NCBI GenBank assembly: GCA_002411515.1
Contig: DHTF01000108.1
Span: 26,519 to 32,026 of the forward strand
Direction of reading: 5' to 3'
DNA length: 5,508 bases
From: Proteiniphilum sp. UBA5267
Lineage (GTDB): Bacteria > Bacteroidota > Bacteroidia > Bacteroidales > Dysgonomonadaceae
Of the stretch, positions 1-5,508 are shown one piece after another. Numbering within the stretch: the stretch's first letter is position 1; the number at the start of each line of letters is the position of its first letter. A program made the translations under genes and the position numbers. The notes below the pieces were generated by a model. That model was not told the DNA's origin and searched no databases. It saw only the letters and a program-made list of their open reading frames with translations.

Positions 1-750
1 ACCCTTTACCATATCCCCCATATGTCGGTTTTTGACGGTACCGATACCATTTTCTCCAACTCCTTTGGACTGAAAGTGACTTCACCCCAGCTCTCGGACT
101 CTACCCTGGCTTATTTGGAGAAAATTAACAAGGGAGAGACCGACTCCATCGATTTTGAACAACTACAATTGCGCGATATCAAGCCTGTGCGCAAGGCACC
201 TTTCGTGTGGACCGATTACCTTTGGATCTTATGGATTGTGCTGGCGGTCATGTTATTCATCGCACTCATTGGCGTGGTCATATTTTTGGTACTGAAGAAA
301 AAACGGAAAGGTTATATTTTCAAACCGCCCCTGGTGTTGCCGCCGCATGTGCGGGCCATCCGTGAACTGGACAAGTTGAAAGAAGAGAAAATCTGGCAGC
401 AGGGCAGAGAAAAAGAATTCTATAGCAGGCTCACAGATACGCTTCGCCGCTACCTGGATGAACAGGAGGGAATCAACGCCATGGAGATGACTTCGGGTGA
501 GATACTGAACGAGATACGTGATCTGTCGGATGTGGAATCGGTTTTCAACAACCTGAAACAGATCCTCACGACCGCCGATCTGGTGAAGTTTGCCAAATAC
601 AAACCCTACCCGGACGAGAACGATCTGAGTATGGTCAACGCTTATTTCTTTGTGAACCAGACCAGAGAACCTGATCCGGTTCCCCAAAAAGAGAATTTAC
701 AAAAGAACAATCATGAGGTACCCCAGGAGGGCGCCACAAAGAATGAATAA
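1..750 (+). CDS. BatD-like membrane protein upstream of batA, 5' partial
   Basis: The 3' part of a gene with 249 visible codons. The frame is open to the first base, so the ATG at 22 is very unlikely to be the start: it falls inside a beta-strand motif, and no signal peptide or ribosome-binding site goes with it. Visible parts, in codons from base 1: the end of a periplasmic beta domain (about 1-30, with DG, SN and LKV signatures), a linker, one membrane helix (about 74-98) followed by KKKRK, and a cytoplasmic helical domain (about 137-207) holding EFY and FAKYKP motifs, then a polar tail. Both the beta edge and the cytoplasmic domain match BatD in this window. In Bacteroidales loci an uncharacterised protein of this design sits between the DUF58 gene and batA. 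It probably works in the same envelope complex as the Bat proteins, perhaps as a membrane link to the MoxR ATPase; that role is inferred. It ends 3 bases before batA. The coding call is firm but the function is unknown. Confidence 0.88.
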   Translation, partial: TLYHIPHMSVFDGTDTIFSNSFGLKVTSPQLSDSTLAYLEKINKGETDSIDFEQLQLRDIKPVRKAPFVWTDYLWILWIVLAVMLFIALIGVVIFLVLKKKRKGYIFKPPLVLPPHVRAIRELDKLKEEKIWQQGREKEFYSRLTDTLRRYLDEQEGINAMEMTSGEILNEIRDLSDVESVFNNLKQILTTADLVKFAKYKPYPDENDLSMVNAYFFVNQTREPDPVPQKENLQKNNHEVPQEGATKNE

Positions 751-753
751 AGC

Positions 754-1737
754 ATGGAATTTCTGCATCCTGAATATCTTTTTCTGTTGTTGCTGCTGCT
801 CCCGCTGATTGGGTGGTATGTGATGCGACTGTCAAAGACACAGGCTTCCTTCAAGCTGGCGTCTACGCTCGCTTTTAAAGGAATGAAGCCCGATTTCAGG
901 ATCTATATGCGCCATCTGCCTTTTGCCTTGCGATTGATCTCCCTTGCCCTCATCATCATCGTGATTGCCCGTCCCCAGTCGGTGAGCAATTGGGAAGAGA
1001 CCGAGTCACAGGGTATCGACATCGTGATGGCGCTTGATGTGTCGGGGTCGATGCTCTCACAGGATCTGCAACCCGACAGGCTGCAAGCCGCCAAGAAGGT
1101 AGCGTCTGAATTTATTACCGACAGAAAGAATGACAACATTGGCTTGGTAATCTTTGCCGGTGAGAGCTTCACGCAGTGTCCGCTGACGACCGATCACAAG
1201 GTGTTGCTCAACCTGCTGAACGAGATCAATTTTGGGATGATTGAAGATGGAACAGCCATTGGATTGGGATTGGCTACTTCGGTGAACAGGCTGAAAGAGA
1301 GTGTTTCCGATTCACGGGTGGTGATCCTGCTAACCGATGGAACCAACAACAGCGGACAAATAGCGCCGCTTACTGCTGCCGACCTGGCACGCTCCTACGG
1401 GATACGTGTCTACACGGTGGGTGTAGGAACCAAGGGTATGGCTCCCACGCCGGTGAACACACCCTATGGCATTAGGATGCAAAACATGCCCGTGGATATT
1501 GATGAGAAAACACTCACCGAGATTGCGGCGATGACCGGGGGACAGTACTTCAGGGCACAGGACACTGAGGGCCTTCGGCAGGTATATGAAGAGATCGATG
1601 AAATGGAAAAATACCTGGTCAGTGTACAGAACGTAACCCGGCGACAGGAATTGTTCCTTCCTTTTGCGCTGTTTGCACTGGGTTTGATATTGCTGGAGCT
1701 GCTTTTGCGAAGAACCTGGTTAAGGAATATTCCATAA
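754..1737 (+). CDS. batA: BatA, membrane-anchored VWA-domain protein
   Basis: A 327-residue inner-membrane protein. It starts MEFLHPEYL, matching the usual start of BatA-type proteins. Membrane helices lie at about residues 8-24, 56-73 and 300-319. The second ends in IARPQ, a motif shared with BatB. A VWA domain fills about 86-280 with a complete MIDAS metal site: D95-S97-S99 (DVSGS), T167 and D195 (LLTDG). The loop between helices 1 and 2 carries seven Lys/Arg and one Asp, and the C-terminal tail is basic, so the VWA domain is predicted to face the periplasm. VWA domains with a MIDAS bind a divalent metal and usually partner proteins; the partner here is unknown. There is one cysteine, C142. 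The start is 3 bases after the previous stop, which suggests translational coupling. An AGGAGGG at 725-731 is too far upstream (22 bases) to be a normal ribosome-binding site. The family call is certain; the oxygen-tolerance role comes from the Bacteroides fragilis naming and is not shown by the sequence. Confidence 0.95.
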   Translation: MEFLHPEYLFLLLLLLPLIGWYVMRLSKTQASFKLASTLAFKGMKPDFRIYMRHLPFALRLISLALIIIVIARPQSVSNWEETESQGIDIVMALDVSGSMLSQDLQPDRLQAAKKVASEFITDRKNDNIGLVIFAGESFTQCPLTTDHKVLLNLLNEINFGMIEDGTAIGLGLATSVNRLKESVSDSRVVILLTDGTNNSGQIAPLTAADLARSYGIRVYTVGVGTKGMAPTPVNTPYGIRMQNMPVDIDEKTLTEIAAMTGGQYFRAQDTEGLRQVYEEIDEMEKYLVSVQNVTRRQELFLPFALFALGLILLELLLRRTWLRNIP

Positions 1738-1773
1738 ATGGCGCAATTATAAAGGTATAAACTAAAGCAAGAC

Positions 1774-2796
1774 ATGTTTAGATTCGGAAATCCGGAATAT
1801 TTATGGTTGTTCACCGCCATGCCCCTGTTGCTGGCGGCCTACATCTATCTGAACATCAGAAAGCGTAAAGCGGTGCAAAAGATGGGCAACCTCTCCACGC
1901 TCAAGATGATGATGCCCGAATTATCGCTGAAACGTTCTTACCTGAAGTTCTGGCTTATTTTTGGCGCGCTCTGTACGGGTATCTTCATGATTGCCCGTCC
2001 CCAGTTTGGCACCAAAGTAGAAACAGTGGAGAAAGAAGGAATAGAACTGGTGATTGCCATGGATGTCTCCAACTCCATGCTGGCCAAAGATGTTTCCCCC
2101 GACAGGTTGTCGCGTGCCAAACAGATCTTATCGCGTCTCATCGATGTGCGGAAAAACGACAAGGTAGCCCTGATTGTCTTCGCGGGAGAAGCATACGTGC
2201 AGATGCCTCTTACATCGGATACACAATCGGCAAAGATATTCCTCAATACCATCGACCCCAGCCTTGTGCCCATACAGGGTACCGCCATCGGAGAGGCAAT
2301 CAGGCTGGGAGTAAGCTCCTTCTCCAGCAACGAGGAGATCAGCAAGGCCATCGTAATCATCACGGACGGTGAAGATCATGAGGGTGATGCCTCCGAAGCA
2401 GCTGCGGAAGCAGCAAAGATAGGTGTGATGGTCAATGTACTGGGGATAGGTTCACCCGACGGTTCACCCGTACCTGCTCTGGAGTATGGAAGTAATTTCA
2501 TGACCGACAACGAAGGCAACGTTGTGGTCTCGCGTCTGAATGAACAAATGGGCATGGAGATTGCACAGAGTGGAGAGGGATTTTATGTGCGTGCCGATAA
2601 TTCGAACAAGGCAATCCGGGCGCTGGAGACCCAGCTTGATGAGCTGGAGACAGGTAAATCGACCAGCCTCTCTTATTCTGAATATGATGAGAAGTTCCCC
2701 TTACTGGCATGGATTCTTTTGGTCATCCTGCTGCTGGAGATGCTGGTGTATGAGAAGAAAAACAGGTTATTCAGAAATGTGAGGCTTTTTAAATGA
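1774..2796 (+). CDS. batB: BatB, membrane-anchored VWA-domain protein
   Basis: A 340-residue paralogue of BatA. It starts MFRFGNPEYL and has membrane helices at about 10-26, 57-74 and 309-326. A VWA domain fills about 88-290. MIDAS residues are complete: D97-S99-S101 (here DVSNS rather than DVSGS), T170 and D198 (ITDGED). Stretches matching BatA include IARPQ at the end of helix 2, PDRL..AK after the MIDAS, and RKND...FAGE...PLT.D. The loop between helices 1 and 2 is strongly basic (KRK, KRSYLK), again placing the VWA domain in the periplasm. BatA and BatB usually occur as a pair in this operon and probably arose by tandem duplication; whether they form a heteromer is inference. The 36-base gap after batA has only a weak purine-rich stretch and no promoter I can recognise. 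The ATG at 1774 is chosen because it gives the conserved PEYL amino end. Confidence 0.95.
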   Translation: MFRFGNPEYLWLFTAMPLLLAAYIYLNIRKRKAVQKMGNLSTLKMMMPELSLKRSYLKFWLIFGALCTGIFMIARPQFGTKVETVEKEGIELVIAMDVSNSMLAKDVSPDRLSRAKQILSRLIDVRKNDKVALIVFAGEAYVQMPLTSDTQSAKIFLNTIDPSLVPIQGTAIGEAIRLGVSSFSSNEEISKAIVIITDGEDHEGDASEAAAEAAKIGVMVNVLGIGSPDGSPVPALEYGSNFMTDNEGNVVVSRLNEQMGMEIAQSGEGFYVRADNSNKAIRALETQLDELETGKSTSLSYSEYDEKFPLLAWILLVILLLEMLVYEKKNRLFRNVRLFK

Positions 2797-2828
2797 GCTT
2801 TCAGCTGAGCGCAAAAATAAAAGGATAA

Positions 2829-3557
2829 ATGAACAGATTGTTTGTAAAATATAGTTTATTGTTGCTACTGTTGATGCTCCTCCCTTTGTCGGTTTCTGCA
2901 CAGAAGGATGTAAGGAAGAGTATCCGGAAGGGTAACAAGGAATATTCCCAGCAGAAATTTCCGGAGGCCACTATTTTATATGAAAAAGCACTGAGCGAAA
3001 ATGCTTCCTCTAAAGAGGCTACATTTAATCTTGCCAACACGCTGTATAAGCAGAAAGAGTGGGATAAGTCCATCGAGCAATACAATCATTTCATCTCGCT
3101 GGAACAGGAAAACCCCGCGGAAGCTTCAGCAGGCTGGCACAACATAGGCAATGCCTTGCTGCAAAAAAAAGATTTGCAGAAATCGATGGAAGCCTACAAA
3201 ATGGCCCTGCGGCTGAATCCGCAGGACGAAGAAACCCGCTACAACCTGGCAGTGGTGCAGAAGATGATCCAGGATCAGGAGCAGCAGGATCAGGGCGAAG
3301 GAGAGCAGGAGCAGCCACAACAGGAACAACAGCAGGAGCAGAATCAACAGCAGCAATCTCCTCAAAATCAGCAGGATCAAGAGAAGAAAGCAGAGCAACC
3401 TGATCAACCTGAACAGATGTCGCGTGACAATGCCCGGCAGCTGCTCCAGGCCATAGAGCAGGATGAGCAGCAGACACAGGAAAAGGTGCAGCAGATAAAA
3501 GCCCAGGAAAGAGAAACTGAGGCAGAAAATAACAGAAGGAACAACAAAAACTGGTAA
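2829..3557 (+). CDS. batC: BatC, secreted TPR protein with Gln-rich arm
   Basis: A 242-residue exported protein. A signal peptide spans residues 1-24 (basic start, Leu-rich core, cleavage after VSA before Q25). No lipobox cysteine is present, so it should be soluble in the periplasm. Three TPR-like helix pairs follow at about 31-62, 63-93 and 101-134, each with the small/aromatic pattern typical of TPRs (for example GNKEYSQQKFPEA and NIGNALLQKKDLQKSMEAY). Residues 148-196 are a low-complexity arm that is about half glutamine with 13 acidic residues. A helical segment (about 197-225, ARQLLQAIEQDEQQTQEKV) and a basic tail ending in NW close the protein; this ending is usual for BatC. TPRs bind partner peptides, so BatC is a plausible periplasmic adaptor for BatA, BatB and BatD, but that is inference. 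An AAAAGG about 4 bases before the ATG is a weak ribosome-binding site. The gene starts 32 bases after batB and ends 9 bases before batD. Confidence 0.93.
   Translation: MNRLFVKYSLLLLLLMLLPLSVSAQKDVRKSIRKGNKEYSQQKFPEATILYEKALSENASSKEATFNLANTLYKQKEWDKSIEQYNHFISLEQENPAEASAGWHNIGNALLQKKDLQKSMEAYKMALRLNPQDEETRYNLAVVQKMIQDQEQQDQGEGEQEQPQQEQQQEQNQQQQSPQNQQDQEKKAEQPDQPEQMSRDNARQLLQAIEQDEQQTQEKVQQIKAQERETEAENNRRNNKNW
3270..3416 (+). repeat. CAG/CAA-rich low-complexity tract inside batC
   Basis: This stretch encodes BatC residues 148-196, where 24 of 49 residues are Gln and 13 are Asp or Glu. The DNA is made of imperfect CAG, CAA, GAG and GAT codons rather than one pure repeat, so it is degenerate. 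Such tracts can change length by slippage. They also open long false reading frames on the opposite strand, because the complement reads as Leu-rich CTG and TTG codons. Confidence 0.8.
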
Positions 3558-3566
3558 ATAACGGTG

Positions 3567-5420
3567 ATGCATATAAAACAGAAACAACAAGGCGTGATGC
3601 TCCTTCTCCTCCTGGCATTCCTGTTAATAGGTAATGCAACCAGGAGTATGGCGCAGGTGACGTTCAAAGCTTCGGCACCCGCAGCAGTCGTGCAGGGAGA
3701 ACAGTTCAGGTTAAGTTTTGTACTGAACAAGGAAGGGAGAGAACTCCGTTTACCCGATATGCCCGATTTCGACCTCCTTTTTGGACCCAGCACCTCCACC
3801 AGCTATAGCCAGCGCACGATAAACGGGAAAACCACCTCAGAAAGCTCGGTAACTTATACCTACATTCTTGTAGCGAAGAAGCCTGGATCGTTCTCTATTC
3901 CAGCAGCTTCTATCACTGTCGATGGCAGCAATTACAAGTCGAATGCAATTCAGATCAAAGTGCTCCCTCCCGATGAAAAAGCTTCACAGGGAGCCACTTC
4001 CCGTGATCGTTCATCCAGCGAGTCGACCTCCTCTGGTACAGCAACCGTCTCTGCCAGAGATGCATTCATCAGGGCTATTGTCTCTAAAAACAGCATCTAT
4101 GAGCAGGAAGGGTTCACAGTTACCTTCCGTTTATATACCACGCTGAACATTGTGAATTTTGGGAAGATTCAATTTCCCGAATTTGAGGGATTCATGGTGG
4201 AGGATGTACCCTTGCCGGTCAATCAGCAGCTACAGATGGAGCGATACAATGATCGGAATTATTATACGGCGGACCTGAGAAAGACATTGCTCTTCCCGCA
4301 GCGCTCCGGGCAGATAACCATTCCAGCGGGCAACATCGAGATGGTCTTCTCCGTGCCTTCCGGAAAGAGTGTATCCACCTTCTTCGGTGCGCAGGAAGTG
4401 ATGGTAGATGTAAAGAAAAATCTGACCACCAACCCTCTGGCTATTCATGTGAAGCCGTTGCCTGCAGACAAACCTGCCAGTTACGCAAACGCTGTGGGTA
4501 CCTTCACGCTGAACCCGTCTATCAGTACGGATAAAGTAAAAGCCAACGAGGCAATCACCCTGACCCTGGAGATTTCCGGTACCGGGAACATGAAGTTGAT
4601 CCGCAACCCAGAAGTTGCTTTTCCCGATAATTTCGAACTGTATGATCCGGTAGTGGACAATGCCCTGAATGTGACCACCAACGGACTTACCGGTATCCGG
4701 AAGATATCCTATATGGTCATACCCCGCTACGAAGGAAATTATGCCATTCCTCCGCTGGAATTTACTTATTTCGACCCTGCGACAAACAAATACAAAACGC
4801 TCACTACTCCCGAATATAAGCTGCAGATAGCCAAAGGTGATCCCGGCAGCGCTGCTGCAAGCGACTTTGTAAATCGCCAGGATGTAAAAGTAGAACAGGA
4901 TATCCGTTTTTTGAAGACAGGTGAGATAACTTATCTCTCCCGCACGAACTTCTTCGTGGGATCATTCGCATACTGGCTGTGGTATCTCATTCCTCTGACT
5001 CTGCTGATTGTGTTGTTCCTGATAAACCGGAAGCAGGCGCGTGAAAATGCCAATGTAGCCCTGATGCGTACAAAGAAGGCCAACAAGATGGCTGTCAGAC
5101 GCCTGAAAACGGCTGGGAAATACCTCAAAGAACAGGACAAAGAGCAATTCTACAACGAAGTGCTTCGGGCGCTTTGGGGCTATTTCAGCGACAAACTCTC
5201 CATTCCGCTTGCGCAGCTTTCAAAGCAGAACATCGAATCGGAGTTGTCCAAGCAGGGGATCAGCGAAGAACTTGTAGGTAAGTTTATGCATATTCTCGAT
5301 ACCTGTGAGTTTGCACGGTATGCACCGGCAGAGAGTGATGCCGGGATGGATCGGATTTACCAGGAAACCGTCGAGACAATCGGAGAGATGGAGAATAAGT
5401 TGAGAAAGAGCGTACGATGA
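3567..5420 (+). CDS. batD: BatD, periplasmic beta-domain membrane protein
   Basis: A 617-residue protein of the BatD (oxygen tolerance) family. The start is taken as the ATG at 3567; the codon just before it is an in-frame GTG (3564) and would add one residue. A signal peptide spans 1-29 (Leu-rich core, cleavage after SMA before Q30). A first beta domain (about 30-135) ends in DG, SN and IKV signatures. A Ser/Thr-rich linker (136-163) leads to a second beta domain (about 165-300, ending in the family motif IHVKPLP), then a third (about 305-423). One membrane helix lies at about 466-486 (WLWYLIPLTLLIVLFLI), followed by a basic stretch and a cytoplasmic helical domain (about 500-590) with QFY at 527-529 and FARYAP at 582-587. 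BatD probably forms the large periplasmic scaffold of the Bat complex and reaches into the cytoplasm; that role is inferred from architecture. Its C-terminal domain is related to that of the first gene in the window. The gap from batC is only 9 bases. Confidence 0.94.
   Translation: MHIKQKQQGVMLLLLLAFLLIGNATRSMAQVTFKASAPAAVVQGEQFRLSFVLNKEGRELRLPDMPDFDLLFGPSTSTSYSQRTINGKTTSESSVTYTYILVAKKPGSFSIPAASITVDGSNYKSNAIQIKVLPPDEKASQGATSRDRSSSESTSSGTATVSARDAFIRAIVSKNSIYEQEGFTVTFRLYTTLNIVNFGKIQFPEFEGFMVEDVPLPVNQQLQMERYNDRNYYTADLRKTLLFPQRSGQITIPAGNIEMVFSVPSGKSVSTFFGAQEVMVDVKKNLTTNPLAIHVKPLPADKPASYANAVGTFTLNPSISTDKVKANEAITLTLEISGTGNMKLIRNPEVAFPDNFELYDPVVDNALNVTTNGLTGIRKISYMVIPRYEGNYAIPPLEFTYFDPATNKYKTLTTPEYKLQIAKGDPGSAAASDFVNRQDVKVEQDIRFLKTGEITYLSRTNFFVGSFAYWLWYLIPLTLLIVLFLINRKQARENANVALMRTKKANKMAVRRLKTAGKYLKEQDKEQFYNEVLRALWGYFSDKLSIPLAQLSKQNIESELSKQGISEELVGKFMHILDTCEFARYAPAESDAGMDRIYQETVETIGEMENKLRKSVR
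3972..4055 (+). other. Ser/Thr-rich interdomain linker in BatD
   Basis: These codons give BatD residues 136-163, a polar stretch rich in Ser and Thr (for example RSSSESTSSGTAT) between the first and second beta domains. It is most simply read as a flexible linker on the periplasmic side. It contains no cysteine and no predicted membrane segment. Confidence 0.6.
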
Positions 5421-5434
5421 CCGCGAAAGCAAAA

Positions 5435-5440
5435 AGAGGA
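5435..5440 (+). promoter_or_regulatory. Possible ribosome-binding site for the last gene
   Basis: AGAGGA in a purine-rich run, 3 bases before the ATG at 5444. It favours that start over the in-frame ATG at 5417. Spacing is short and Bacteroidota rely little on such sites, so support is modest. Confidence 0.4.
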
Positions 5441-5443
5441 AAA

Positions 5444-5508
5444 ATGAAATCGATTAAATTGATACTACTACTGCTGTTTGTGCTCTCCCTCCCTGTGAAA
5501 ATGAATGG
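5444..5508 (+). CDS. batE: Probable BatE, 3' partial (signal peptide only)
   Basis: The first 21 codons of a gene cut off by the window end. They read MKSIKLILLLLFVLSLPV and then KMN: a basic start followed by a hydrophobic core, as in a signal peptide or a first membrane helix. No functional domain is visible. The name BatE rests on position only: in Bacteroidales bat operons the gene after batD is batE, a TPR protein with an SH3-like domain. The start is uncertain. The ATG at 5444 follows a purine-rich stretch, while an in-frame ATG at 5417 overlaps the batD stop as ATGA and would add nine mostly basic residues (MTAKAKRGK); either start leaves a usable signal sequence. Confidence 0.6.
   Translation, partial: MKSIKLILLLLFVLSLPVKMN

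Noticed and set aside
253..687. Minus-strand frame of 144 codons opposite the first gene
   Set aside because: No recognisable domain, and the + strand frame has a clear membrane helix and a domain shared with BatD.
743..808. A 21-codon + strand frame (ATG at 743) with five Cys in a row, 11 bases after AGGAGGG at 725-731
   Set aside because: It lies out of frame over the batA start, and the Cys run is just the shifted reading of batA Leu codons. The AGGAGGG is inside the previous gene and may be chance. I cannot rule out a leader peptide but nothing else supports it.
1738..1773. Gap between batA and batB as a possible promoter, with a 4-codon ATG frame
   Set aside because: No TTTG and TAnnTTTG pair of the Bacteroidota promoter type is present, and the tiny frame stops at once. 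It reads as an intra-operon spacer.
2801..2808. Palindrome TCAGCTGA after batB as a terminator or operator
   Set aside because: Only 8 bases with no loop and no T run after it on the + strand. It would not make a terminator stem, and one short palindrome is expected by chance.
2838..2862. TTTG followed by TATAGTTTA near the batC start as an internal promoter
   Set aside because: The second element does not match TAnnTTTG, the spacing is too short, and it lies inside the batC signal-peptide codons, downstream of the start.
3091..3639. Long open frames on the minus strand opposite batC (182 and 154 codons)
   Set aside because: They come from the complement of the CAG/CAA-rich tract, which reads as Leu-rich or Ala/Pro-rich low complexity. 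batC on the + strand has a signal peptide, TPRs and operon spacing.

Overview
This window is most of a bat ("Bacteroides aerotolerance") operon. Gene order, product types and protein features point to the Bacteroidota, probably order Bacteroidales. All genes are on the + strand and tightly packed, base composition looks near 50% GC by eye, and ribosome-binding sites are weak, as is usual in that phylum. I cannot name a genus with confidence.

Layout: (1) 1-750 is the 3' part of a membrane protein gene whose start lies upstream of the window. (2) 754-1737 is batA. (3) 1774-2796 is batB. (4) 2829-3557 is batC. (5) 3567-5420 is batD. (6) 5444-5508 is the first 21 codons of a further secreted or membrane protein, most likely batE. 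The gaps are 3, 36, 32, 9 and 23 bases. None holds a recognisable promoter or terminator, so the genes are probably read as one transcript from a promoter upstream. In known Bacteroidales loci a moxR AAA+ ATPase gene and a DUF58 gene come before the first gene seen here; they would lie outside this window.

How the genes work together: BatA and BatB are paralogous membrane-anchored von Willebrand factor A (VWA) proteins with intact metal-binding (MIDAS) residues. BatC is a secreted TPR protein with a long Gln-rich arm. BatD is a large protein with periplasmic beta domains, one membrane segment and a cytoplasmic helical domain. The positive-inside rule puts the VWA domains, the TPRs and the beta domains in the periplasm. 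The main cytoplasmic parts are then the C-terminal domains of the first protein and of BatD. Read against each other, these two proteins share both a beta-domain edge and the cytoplasmic domain, so the first protein looks like a short BatD paralogue.

The operon is a conserved, known type and I see no wholly new system. The points worth a second look are the BatD-like paralogy of the first gene, the predicted topology, the acidic residue shared in the last membrane segment of BatA and BatB, and the CAG/CAA-rich tract in batC. The "aerotolerance" name is historical, and the molecular function of these proteins is not settled.
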